This document shows positions 1 to 9,899 of a DNA stretch of 64,000 bases, one piece after another (position 1 is the first letter of the stretch; each line of letters starts with the position of its first letter). Both the position numbers and the translations under genes were made by a program. The DNA is from Cycas panzhihuaensis (taxonomy: Eukaryota; Cycadophyta). The notes under the pieces were generated by a model, which saw nothing but the letters and a program-made list of their open reading frames with translations, was not told the origin of the DNA and did not search any database. The stretch is from assembly GCA_023213395.1 (NCBI GenBank), contig CM041465.1, positions 52,645,741-52,709,740 of the forward strand, read 5' to 3'.

Positions 1-618
1 ATTCAACCTGAGTTGGGAAGAGGACATGCCTTAGGTAGTCCCCAAGGAATATAAACCATAAGGAGAAGAAGATGAAGTGAGAGGTAGGCTCATCATAGGT
101 AGGGAAGTTGAACAGGATGAGCGAGGTAAGGGGGGTGTAGAGAAAGGAAGCGCAACGCTTTGCAAGACATTCTCGAACCACTTAGGGTGTGGTTGGAGAT
201 GAGTGGATTGAAAACATTAGCTAAGAGCTTCTACTACATCAGTAAGAGGGGTATCTGCTTGATCATAAGAGGTAGACAGAACCTCATACGAAGCAGACCC
301 CATAGGATGATCCTCATAAGAGTCACTATTATGGTGGTGAAACTCTAGAGGGGATAAAACCTCTACTTCATGAGTAGAGAGATGGTGGAGTTGTGGGTGT
401 TGTTAGTTACCCAAGTAAAAGATAGGGTCCTCACCCTCTTGGGAGGACCCCTGAAAAGAAGTAAAAGGCTCTTGTGATTTGAACACATAGGCATGGTATG
501 CCCAATCCAAGGGGAATCCCTCCATAGTTGAATTAGAATCTGACAAAGGAAGGGAGTGATATGAGGAGTCTTCCAACAATGGAGGTAGACCTCGTAAGCG
601 ACGTAAAAATCGATGCAT
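1..618 (-). pseudogene. Tat-A gag, N-terminal part
   Basis: Start of the capsid (gag) gene of Tat-A. The start codon at 616-618 aligns codon for codon with the gag start of Tat-B (17291-17293) and Tat-E (45836). The reading begins with a basic stretch, then a Pro/Leu-Leu-Glu-Asp run followed by a Ser/Asp-rich segment and STMEG, all three shared with Tat-B. The frame is open for 71 codons, from 618 to a stop at 403, and homology to gag continues below that with breaks. The gag domain proper lies outside the window. It is non-functional as seen. Gag would package element RNA in the cytoplasm. Confidence 0.75.
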
Positions 619-760
619 ACAAGTTCAGCCTATGGGTTAGAAGAAAGTATGAGAGATAAAGTGGTGCGCATGTTAGGGGCTACCCAACACAACCAAAGAG
701 GGCTACCTAAAAGAAATAACACCAATAGGAAGGGAGGAAGGATTAAGCCCTTACTGGTGG

Positions 761-779
761 GTCCCAGGTATGGTCGCCA
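761..779 (-). other. Tat-A primer-binding site
   Basis: On the minus strand this reads TGGCGACCATACCTGGGAC, one base after the end of the LTR. It aligns with the sites of Tat-B, Tat-D and Tat-E. The leading TGG pairs with the CCA end of a tRNA. I could not name the tRNA with confidence; it is not initiator tRNA-Met. Confidence 0.75.
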
Positions 780-780
780 G

Positions 781-3279
781 CAGAATCGCGTCTATGGTAT
801 GGTAACCATACTTGGTTAGGATTGGATTAATCAATGAGGAGATTCAGAATATGAAGTCAATCCAACAAGTGAGAGAAATCACCCACACAAGGTGTCTACA
901 CGTCAAAATATAGGTTCAGGACCCACAAATGGCACACAACTCTCTTCTGGGTAACTCAGATTTGGTTCTAAGGGTAGAAGGAATGAGGGATAGCCTTGGT
1001 TTCTTGACTAACCTCAAGAAGTAGGTCCTCCCATCCTTGGATGGCTGAAGGAGAGAGGTAAGGTCAAATAAGAGAATGGCTCCTCATAGAAGAAAAAGGG
1101 GATGAATGAGGTATACTCAAATGAACAATGTGGGAAGTGGATGCTTGTGGAAGGGAGGTTGGGTAACCACCCTACAAGTGGAACTGCCCCAAAAAAGGAA
1201 GGGTGTTAAGGTTACCTAGCTACTATGGATATGACAAGATAAAGGGGGAACAACCTAGAGGTAAGGTCTTCCCTAGGCTAATACACCGAAGGTGGGCTTG
1301 GGGATATGAGGTGATGGCGAAAAGGGTTTATACTATTTTGAGTGTGAGGTGTTTGGTCTTTTAGGTATTATGGTGAAGTGATGAATGTGTGGTTATGCTT
1401 GTTGCAAATAGGGAGAAAACCATAAACTAGTGAATATGCTCTCGTTTACACTCTAATATAACAACCTCACTCTCCTTTCATTTTCTAATGAAAGGAAAAG
1501 AAAAAAAGAGGCTAGCCAAATAGTTGCAAATGTGCATGCAAGGGGTGTAAGGCCAAACAGAGGGACATGCAATCAAGCAAGGAGACAAAGGAATGTGGTT
1601 CCTACTTCATGCACTTTCCTATATGAATAAACAAAGCAAACACATGCAAATGGTAAATGCAAGTTTATTTCTTTACTCTTTTTCCCTTTATACTTTGCGT
1701 ATGTAAGCAAATAAACTTTGAGCAAGAGAAACAGAGAGATAAGGAAAAACTAGTGGTGTAGCTAGAAGATCATGTGGCTAGATGAGTATATCCCTTGTAA
1801 TGTACTTGCTTCCCTCTTCCTTTCCCCAAGTATGAGCAGCATAGGGCAGCGATGTTAGGGCTTCCTTACCTTCCCCAAGTTGAACAGGAAAAGGTAAGAA
1901 AGAATAAAAAAAGGAAATGGCTATGCAAAAAGATGAGAAAGTGATAAGGGAATAAAGGAGAAGGACATACCGGGGTTGATGTGCTTTTTCCTCCTCCAAT
2001 GCAGCGTAGTGAGAACTTGTGATCAAAGAGTATTTTTCCTTCCCAAGGGGCTACTAGGGCACAAGATATATATGTATACAAAGTGTATAAAGTGATACAA
2101 GCAAAGTATGCTAATAAAGAGAAACTTTTAGTTAAGAGACAATTTCCAACCTCCTCTATGCAAGCAAGATAAGAAAATGGATGGAGATGGTTAGCCTCAA
2201 AATGACTAACCATCCAAAACACACATCTCCACACTACCCAAGCATACAAATAATAGGTAAAGATAGAATAATAAGGGTTAGATGTATGGACAAGGGGCTA
2301 CAAAAAGGCTGCAAATGCTGTCAATGTTGCAAGCATTGCAATGTGTAGCTTTTACAACCTAAAGTTACTCCAACACCTAAAGACAAGGTGGGTTATGATT
2401 GGGGACTATAATCCCTGCCTATGTAAGGCTCAAAAGGCTAGAGCAAGCATAGTAATGGGCTGCGTACACTACTACTAGTGGTGGCCTCTCTTCCAAGAGC
2501 TCTTTGGTGGCCTAAGGGAAGCACGGAGGAGGAAGAGGAAAAGGGGAGAAGGGGGGTGCCCTTGAGAAGAAGGCCTTGCTGGGTTATGGAACTCACCTTG
2601 GCTCCTTTCTCTCACCCTTTTGGGACCTCTCCCTCACTGCCTCTTTTGAGAAACTAGGGAAGAGTAGGAAGGTATGGATGACAGACTAGGAAAGATGGAG
2701 GGGATACCTCTTATGCACCCTAAGAAAACTGAGGAAAGGAGGGGGTATACAGGGCATCTCAATCACTTTTAAGGAACTTGAAAGGAACAAAACAGAATAA
2801 AAATGAGGGAATACCTGCTATAGGCAAATTAGGAATAGATCTTCTTGAGGAAATGGCAGAGAAAGGTAGCCCTGCAAGGTTTGCACGTGACTATAAAATC
2901 TGAAGAGACAACCTTGATGGAGTATGATGCTTGTGCTTGGAGGCAAGCTTTGAAACATATCTTGCTTAAAGGGGCCTTATCTCAGGCCTGCTGGCATAGA
3001 TCTGAGCTACAAGGGACTAATCTCAAGTTGGAACACACGTATGTTAGGTGTTGCAGGGTGTTTCTGCAAGAGATGACTTGTGAGAGAGTAAGAAGAGTTG
3101 AGAGAAAATAGAAGAAGAGAGTTCAAGAGGAAGAAATGAGGGTCTTTTTTGGGTCTTAAACCTAACCCTAGCTCAATTGAGTGATTAGGGTTTGGCTAGG
3201 GCTGAGAATATGACTTAGCCATGTGGCAATTTTGTAATAAATATGAAATTTATCATAGAATATTTTTAAAAATGGTTTA
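781..3279 (-). repeat. Tat-A 5' LTR, part 1 (R/U5 and part of U3)
   Basis: Aligns along its length with the LTRs of Tat-B: the block around 1020-1060 (a CTCCCA..CTTGG..TGGCTG segment), the donor-like site at 1866-1873, and the TATA-proximal block at 3150-3270. It is much more diverged than the two Tat-B LTRs are from each other, so it is older. It breaks at 3279 inside U3, right before the palindrome-rich block, which resumes at 20186. Rejoined length is about 3.1 kb. Confidence 0.8.
3275..3279. repeat. Target-site duplication GTTTA (left copy) of Tat-B
   Basis: GTTTA directly precedes the Tat-B terminus and recurs at 20181-20185 directly after its other terminus. Removing Tat-B and one copy rejoins the Tat-A LTR to match the unbroken LTRs elsewhere in the window. 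Confidence 0.93.
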
Positions 3280-4093
3280 TGGATACGCATCTACGGGATA
3301 ACCACATAGCTAAGTAGGAATAGCGAGGATGATCGATAATAGTATCAGGGTGCAGATAGAAATCTATAAGCAAGGCGAGTACCACATAGGGTACCCCATA
3401 CATCGAAGCGCGAGTTCGGGATCTACGGATGATACCCAGCTACCTAAAGGTGGTTCCCCACTTTGGCTAGGAAGAGGGAAGGCGAAAAGGTAGCGTAGAT
3501 AGATCCAGGAGGAGGGTCCTCCCACCCTTGGGTGGCCGGAAGGGGAGGAAGAGAATCCTCAAAGATTTCCCTATGGCAGAGGGAAATGAGTAGGAATAAG
3601 GTAGGTGAATAGCCTACGGTTAAGACCTCCTCGGTTATTTGTCCAAGCAAATAGAACTAAGGGAAGAAGAATAGAGTGGGAGCAATCGATCGACCCAAGG
3701 TCCCCGCCCCCCCAAGGGTGCAACTGAAGAAAGCGGGGGTGTTAAGGTGTGTACAAGCAAACCAAATCAAATATAACAAGCCAAAGAGGCAAGCATAAGG
3801 TTTACAAGCTAAGGGAAAAGGCTAGGGGAAAACCTCCTAAGAGTCCTTTCCCTAAACAAGTATGGTATACAAAACACAACATACAAAATGCAAACAAAAA
3901 AAGAGTTGATTTCCCCTTTTTATGTTATCTAATTACTACCATGCAACCTTTTCAAAAGGAAAAGAGTGAAACAAAGCAAGGTCACATACCCGGGATGAAG
4001 GCATGGTCAAAGCGGTGATGTGCCTACAAGATGCTCCAAATCACTCCACGAAGCAAATGGTGGAGGGTTGCGATAGGGTGAAGCATGGGGCTT

Positions 4094-4103
4094 CCTTACC
4101 TTC
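4094..4103 (-). promoter_or_regulatory. Splice-donor-like site in Tat-B 3' LTR
   Basis: On the minus strand GGGAAG/GTAAGGAAG, with the exon/intron break between 4100 and 4099. The same site occurs at the matching place in the other Tat LTRs, about 1.3 kb downstream of the TATA-like box. Function is inferred. Confidence 0.5.
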
Positions 4104-5398
4104 CCTGGAAAGTAACACTAGAATGCCGGAAATGAAAAGGAAAGTAATGCTAGAAAATAAAATGCTATGACAAAATACAAATAGATTCACTTACTAGGGA
4201 AAAAGAAGGGGGAGACGTTCCTCGTGTCCTCCTTTTACCTATAGGTAAGTACAAAGATTCCCTCCTGGAGAAAGGAGGCTAATAATACAAAGAAGAGCAC
4301 TAAAACCTATATATGGATAAGCCAAAAACTAAATCTCTATACATATATGTTAGTACTCATCAACCACAAGTTTACAGCAATAGACTATAGTCTAAAAATA
4401 CACAAGTACAAGATATATAAATAGGTGAGCCTCAGAGTGACCCACCTCCTGTAAAGGGCAACCCCACCCTCCCTCAAGGAGCCACGGGGCTGCGAGGGTA
4501 TGGATGTAAAAGATGGCTATAAACAGGGGTAATAAAGGTGCAAAAGGAGCTCAAGGGAGTCCTCAATGGACCAGAGTGCTATAGGGAACAAACTAGGCCG
4601 TTGAGAGAGAAGTTGAGCTAGAAGGGGCCTCCAGGGCTTATGCATTACCCAGATGAGAGAGACGGGCCTGCAAACCAGCATTATAATAGGTGCAAACACT
4701 GGTTTCAATGGCTGGAAATAGTCCCCTAATCCTTTGTCCACCCTAGGGATAACACGGGGGCAAAAGAGGAGGGTTTGGAGGGCAGAGGCCTCTTTAGGAG
4801 CACAAGGGTGGTACAAAATCCACTCAGCTCTATCCCAAACCCTATGGGATCCTATTGTGCCACTGTCCTAGGCGTGAAGCATAGGAGGAGGGCCTCAAGT
4901 AGCAGAGAAATAACTAAGAGAAAACCAAGAAACAAACTCTTGAAACAAAGAGAAAGAAACTAGTGACAAACACACATAATGTTGGGCATGAACTGGGCAA
5001 GAAAAGGATTTCAAACCAATAAATACCTCAAGATGAAGTGAGGAGGTATTTACCTCTACAAGAGCCTACTAAGAGGAGGCTGAAAACCTATGGAGAAGGC
5101 TGAGATGCAACAGGTATAGGGCCCTTGCTAAGGCAGCTGAGGGAAATCCTGCTTCTGGAATAACTTGGTGCTTGCCTGGGCGAATAGATCCTGAGAACTC
5201 CTCAAGAATGGCCCCTCCAAAGCATGCAATGGGCTATGAGGATGTCATATCGAGGCCTAAGGAGGGTTGGGTGCAGAGAAGAAGTTAGAGGTCCTGAAAG
5301 TGGAGTAGAGCAGAAGAGCAGAGTAGAGAGCAGGGCAAATTTCCTTAGTATTCCTCTAAAAGATAGTCAAAAGATCCTAAAAGTGACTTAAGATGAGC

Positions 5399-5405
5399 TT
5401 AAATA
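5399..5405 (-). promoter_or_regulatory. TATA-like box, Tat-B 3' LTR
   Basis: TATTTAA on the minus strand, aligned with the clear TATAAAA of the Tat-E LTRs and preceded by a conserved block containing a TGATTAGGG-type sequence. Likely core promoter; the start site is not visible. Confidence 0.55.
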
Positions 5406-5525
5406 CTCAGCCCCAACCCTAATCAAGTGATTAGGGCTTAGTTGGTGCTGAGGTGGGTTGAAAGACATGTGGCAATTCCATAATAAATGTGAGAATTACC
5501 ACGCGGGTTTTAAAAAACACTTTAT

Positions 5526-5600
5526 AACAGTTGCACCGCGGTGAACTTCACGGTATTGTAGTAAACTTTGCGGTATCATGAAATCTATAGCGGTGCATGG
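5526..5600 (-). repeat. Palindrome-rich U3 block, Tat-B 3' LTR
   Basis: Short inverted units built on GCGGTA/TACCGC and AAAGTTTAC, including the palindrome GCACCGCGGTGA at about 5532. It lies 120-200 bp upstream of the TATA-like box. Related blocks occur in every Tat LTR here and upstream of the antisense PMD ORFs. Confidence 0.6.
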
Positions 5601-6044
5601 CCAGAAGACCAAACTAGACCAAACAACCAGCCGAGGCTATGGGCCAGGGTACTAGGAGGCCAGCAGGGGGTGGGCCCACCTGCCAAGGGGCAAATAGAGA
5701 ACCAGGAACCACAAAAAAATAATCAAGGGGCTCAAGGACACTACAAGGAGACTAAGTGGTGATAAATCAACATAACAAATAATCATTTACATGAGTCAAA
5801 TAAGCCCTAAGGGGAGTAGGGAAGAGTGTGGGAGGTCACGCAGCCAACAGGGTGCCACACTTGCTAAAAGTGTACCTCTGATATAGTCGTCATAGGCTAA
5901 AGAGGTGTAGATGGTGCAAACCATCTATGAAAACATATAGCATACAAGCAAGTACTCATCACAAAAAGCAAAAACAAGGTGAGAAACATACCTGCACTTA
6001 CCTGAGTTGACCTCTCCATATCCATTCCCAGTAGCCAGGAAACA

Positions 6045-6054
6045 CTACCCCTCG
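6045..6054 (-). other. Tat-B polypurine tract
   Basis: CGAGGGGTAG on the minus strand, directly abutting the 3' LTR start TGTTTCC. Tat-E has AAGGGAGTAG at the same place. It would prime plus-strand DNA synthesis. Confidence 0.7.
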
Positions 6055-6450
6055 GCGAGAGCCTCAGCCGCCGTAGTATGGTGCGATCGCGAATGCTGGC
6101 AATACAACTATTAGTAGCACGTGTGGGTATGTATATATAAATCATGATCATAATAGGCATCAAGGGTGCCAGCGAGTGTCATGGCAAAATGTGTGGATAC
6201 AAGGATAGGGGTAGAGACCACATAGGGGTTGCCTATATGCCACCCAAGAATTGACTGGAAGATAAGAATGATAAGGGGACTACCCCCATTACAAAGAGAT
6301 GCAAGAGATATGCATGCAAGACATAAGTAAGCAAATAGGTAGTTGTCATAGTTTAACCTCATTAACGACTAGCTTTTAGAGGTACGAATGGATCACAAGA
6401 TGATGCGTATGATAGCCTGAAACTTGGGTGATAGAGTAACTAGACAAGTC
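6055..6450. other. Tat-B 3' untranslated stretch
   Basis: About 400 bp between the second RNase H ORF and the purine tract. I see no coding similarity, repeat or structure in it. Confidence 0.5.
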
Positions 6451-6873
6451 TCAGGGGCGGTCAATAAGAAGAGGGAGGCGACGCTCAAGGATGAGGTGAA
6501 CAAGACTATCTACCTCAGCGTTAAGGGCCTGAGGAATGTGTCGAATGTCAATAGACTAGAAACAAGCCAAAAGAGATTTGGCAGTTGAAGCGGGGGCTCT
6601 TAAATGGGGGCATCACACTTGGTAAACCTGAGTGAGATGGGATACCATAACCTGAGAGTCACAAAGCAAAATGATTGGTCTGTGATGGAAACATAGTGCA
6701 TCAATGAGGGCCTCAATAACAGCTATGTACTCAGCTTCGTTATTGGTAGCCTTGGGGAGGAAGATTCTGGAATGTAAGAAGTCATATCCAGAAGAGCTAC
6801 GAAGAATCCAAGTGGCAGCAGAAGGTCCAAGATTACCGCAGCTTCCGCCATTAGTAAAGATGTAGAGAGACAT
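6451..6873 (-). pseudogene. Stand-alone second RNase H ORF of Tat-B
   Basis: A 423-bp ORF (140 residues plus stop) encoding one type-I RNase H domain of the RVT_3/archaeal-like class known as the extra RNase H of Tat elements. It would cut RNA in RNA/DNA hybrids during reverse transcription. Visible motifs in order: IFTNGGSCGN near residue 5, KATNNEAEYIAVIEAL with the catalytic Glu near 45, LLCDSQV with Asp near 72, and HIPQALNAEVDSLV near 115. The first catalytic residue, normally Asp, is Asn. Two in-frame stops (TGA at an Arg position, TAG inside the last third) break it. The Tat-E copy (56678-57100) has the same start, stop and length. It lies about 3.8 kb beyond integrase, separated by the antisense PMD ORF, so it is not part of the pol reading frame. 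Confidence 0.85.
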
Positions 6874-7800
6874 GGATGATGACAGAAAAAAGCCTCAGTA
6901 GTGAAAATATGTAGTAAATATAAGAGTCAAAGCAAAAAGAGACTCATAAGGCAAGCAATGAATGGCCGTGAAGGGTAGGAGGACCTCAAAATGAGGCTAC
7001 CTAAGGACAAGAGTAGGCTTCTCAACCACTGGCTGAACGTGGGCAGAAAAAGGGCATCCCAGGGTGCTAAAGGTCACCTTAGAAGGCAAAGAATGACTCC
7101 GAGCGGGGGGAGAATTCCCTTTGGGGGCTTCAGGAACAGGAACGGGCTACAAAAATAGGTCAAGGACAGCAAAATGAGCCAAACAAGTATAAACTCAAGC
7201 ATGCACGGGAGCGGCAAGCAAAATGGGTAAAAGGCCCTACGAACAATGCATGGATATGGTGCCATAAATGCATTCGCAGAAAAGAGCGAACCGAAGGCTA
7301 TGGGAGCATAATAGGAGACATAGGCCAGAAGGCAAAGGCAATCAGGGGTACGAGACGATCCAGAGGGCTATCACAAGAGTGGGAATAGAGCTAGTGCCCA
7401 TCGAGGCCTCTGCCTATATAAGAAAACTCGACAGAAAACAGATTTATTTTCACGGGCTGTCAAGAGAATTCCAGAGCCATTCTCTTCCACAGTAGAGCGC
7501 CACCCAACTTCGAAGGCACGCGAAGGGAGATCAGACCATCAAATCGGAGTGAGGATATAGCCGTCAGGACCGTAGGAGCGAGATGACGATGGCTAGGCTA
7601 GATCCAGTGAGTGGATCCTATAAAACCTAACCCATCCTATAATTTTAGTTTCATTGATTTTTATATATTTTATGTAGAATTTTTAGGCCCTATATGGGTG
7701 AAAAATAACCTCTCAGAGTTTGAATTAGACCCAGAAAGAGGCAGGACCAGGGCATTAGGTAGCCCTGGTCCCGAAAGAGTTTTTTTATTTTTTTAGGTAG
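6874..7800. other. Tat-B spacer between RNase H ORF and PMD promoter region
   Basis: About 0.9 kb without recognisable coding similarity. In element direction, the 70 bp just before the RNase H start are pyrimidine-rich and end in an AG about 20 bp before the ATG, a possible splice acceptor that aligns with one in Tat-E. Nothing else stands out. Confidence 0.45.
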
Positions 7801-7824
7801 AAAATCCCCCCTTTTGGGGGGGTA

Positions 7825-7935
7825 CCATTCGCACCGTGGCAAAGATCGCGGTGCCGCGATCTTTGCCGTGGGGCCCCGATCGTAGCAGGACCCGGGTCAA
7901 ACTCTGTGGTACCACAGAGTTTGGCATGATGCAAA
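7825..7935 (+). promoter_or_regulatory. Palindrome-rich block upstream of the antisense PMD ORF (Tat-B)
   Basis: GC-rich block holding two strong palindromes. One is 14 bp/2 bp/14 bp at 7838-7867 (arm GGCAAAGATCGCGG). The other is a perfect 26-bp palindrome at 7898-7923 (half CAAACTCTGTGGT). It is followed by AGTTTGGCATGATGCAA (7918-7934), a 17-mer found identically in the U3 of the Tat-E 5' LTR (43072-43088) in the same orientation relative to the downstream transcript. It lies 100-240 bp upstream of the PMD ORF. A promoter role is inferred. Confidence 0.6.
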
Positions 7936-8020
7936 GGCAGCACTATAGAAAATAAAAGATAGGGCTCGAGGGGCCCTAAATCTTAATCAGGTGGGACTGA
8001 TGGATATCTTAGAGGATAAT

Positions 8021-9899
8021 AGATGACTGTAGACTTGATTCTAACCAGTTTTATGATGCTTACAAGCTGTGATCACGGTAGACAACCGCAAAAACATAGG
8101 GATGGCTATGTTGAGTTTCATAGATATGATGACCAGGGAGGACAAGGGAGTCCTATGGAGATGTGGCCTATTGAAGGCCATGAGGATGCCTCAGCACATG
8201 TTAGACCAAAGGTTGCTGATAGATATCGTGTCACAATGGGATCAGAGGAGACACATTTTCCACCTACCCCAGGTGGGAGACGTAACAGTGACACTGAGAG
8301 ACATTAGATGACATCGGGAGTCTTTGGTGACCGGGAGGTCAGTAATCGGGAGCATTGCCTAGTAATAAGGTAGCACACAGAGAGGCAGTGACATACTTTA
8401 TAGGATCAGATAGATGGAAGAGGCGAGGGGTTCCTCTCTAGGCTATGGTCATGTCAGGTATTCCTCGAGTGAGGAAATTGATTACTTTATGCATTATGTT
8501 CCAGGTTTCCTGGAAACAAAACTATAGGGACATCCCTAGAGGATGGATGGATGTAGTGCATCGATGCGAGGCTAGGGAGAGGATGGATTGGGCCACTCTG
8601 ATAATGATGAACCTCATCGCACAACTAGATGCCATCAGAGCAGCAAGCAAGGGAGGATTGTTATATAGCACGTTGTTACAGTGTTGGTTTTTTTATCACT
8701 TTGGGGCAGTAGCACTAATGGGGGGAGCACACCCTATTACAGAGTGGGCTCTGATGGTCCATAGATGGTAGACTAGACTGAGAGGGATAGTGGACCAAGC
8801 TCATATCTGATGCTTAGTGGAGGCCATATCATTGGACCCCCTCACCATAATGGACTATATAGCAGATCCATATAGGGTAGTGAGGTGGGACAACGATGAG
8901 TAGGTGGGAGGAGCAGGGGTGCCCCTAGGAGACGATGAGGGCAGAGATGGAGGAGATGGGACCAGCCCATCATGACCTGTGGGAGAGGCAGGTCCATCAG
9001 GGACAACACGTGGGGGAGCAGGGCCATCTGGGACTACCGATAGAGAGGTAGGCCCATCAGGAGCTATAGAGGCGAGCAAGGGGCCAGTGGCATGGGCCAA
9101 CAGGCTACAGATCATGAGGAGATCCAGGGAAGTGACGATAGAGCTAGTTCTAGAGAAGAGAGAGGCCCTAGTGGAGGAGGTACCAGAGGAGGAGGTACTG
9201 GCAGCTGGCAGAGTGCTAGAGGGGGAGGCAGTCATCCGAGTCGAGGAGCCAGCCACCGTACCAGGTGAGACGTAGCTAATTCCTATCATCATTTGATTAC
9301 CAAATATATAGTTTGATTTTATATTCATAGACATGTACTGATAAATGGCTTGCTGGATCACAGGTACCACCGAGATCTGGCAGTTGGTGGAGGCTATGGT
9401 GAGGGAGATATTCCCTCAGGTGTACGCAGAGGGGTAGCCACCTATCCAGGTTGAGGATGCACCCAGATCGACCAGTGCCTACATGGCATCATTTGCCCCA
9501 TTGGTGAGGGCAAGGGATATATGGATTACAGAGTCCTAGGAGCACATAGCATTTAGAGGATAGCTGCAGCGAGAGCTAGACGAGACTCGGAGTGAGCAGG
9601 ATGCACTGTAGAGTCGCATACAAGTACTGGAGGCTCAAGGAGGAGCAGGTGGAGATGTGGAGGGCAGGATTCAGATGGTAGTCCTAGAGGAGCATCTTCG
9701 AGGAATGGAGGAGAAGTTTCGGAGCATGGAGGAGAGACTCCGGGGAGTAGAGGATGAGAGAGATCGTATCTAGGCTTGATATGATCAGCTAGTGGATCAA
9801 GTGGCATCGAGGTCGAGCCAGAGTAAGACATATACCTACACAGTGGCGACAATACCAAGGATGCCACATGATGAGGGGAGCAAGGTAGGGAGCTCATAG
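8021..9899 (+). pseudogene. Antisense PMD plus coiled-coil ORF of Tat-B
   Basis: Reading frame opposite to gag-pol with similarity to the plant mobile domain (PMD), a domain of plant MAIN/MAIL-type proteins and transposases that is also reported in extra ORFs of Tat elements. First segment (about 8069-8360): RLLIDIVSQWDQRRHIFHLP then VTVTLRDI, the typical PMD block. Second segment (8445-8771, other frame) includes DWATLIMMNLIAQLDAI and YSTLLQCWFF, matching the PMD centre. A low-complexity stretch with three GPSG repeats follows (8979-9060), then a short intron, then a coiled coil (about 9560-9780, Glu/Arg/Leu-rich heptads) ending VGSS-stop at 9897-9899. The Tat-E copy has the same order and the same ending. 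A frameshift between segments and several TAG/TGA stops at Gln/Arg positions make it a pseudogene. The N-terminus is unclear. Confidence 0.75.
9265..9363 (+). other. Putative intron in the antisense PMD ORF (Tat-B)
   Basis: 99 bp with donor CCAG/GTGAGAC and acceptor ATCACAG/GT. The upstream frame stops in the intron (TAG at 9273); joining at these sites restores the frame into the coiled-coil exon (next residues TTEIWQLVEAM). Tat-E has a GTGAGAC...GGCAG intron at the same place, with different length and unrelated interior. Confidence 0.7.

Larger units (their letters stand above)
1..3279 (-). mobile_element. Tat-A, Ty3/gypsy element, left part (gag start, primer site, most of 5' LTR)
   Basis: Minus-strand Tat-type Ty3/gypsy element that runs off the left edge of the window. 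Reading leftward it shows most of its 5' LTR (781-3279), a primer site (761-779) and the beginning of gag (618 down to 1). The LTR is split at 3279 by the complete element Tat-B and resumes at 20186. The gag start and the primer site align with those of Tat-B, so the family assignment is firm although pol lies outside the window. Confidence 0.85.
3280..6044 (-). repeat. Tat-B 3' LTR (2765 bp)
   Basis: Begins TGTTTCC in element direction (at 6044) and ends ..CA (at 3280). It matches the 5' LTR 17461-20180 throughout. Internal landmarks in element direction: palindrome-rich block (about 5600-5526), TATA-like TATTTAA (5405-5399) and a donor-like GAAG/GTAAGG (4103-4094). Confidence 0.93.

Noticed and set aside
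3280-6044. The repeated LTR-like blocks at 781-3279 and 3280-6044 looked like a tandem LTR array.
   Set aside because: The GTTTA duplication and the resumption of Tat-A at 20186 show a nested insertion rather than tandem copies.
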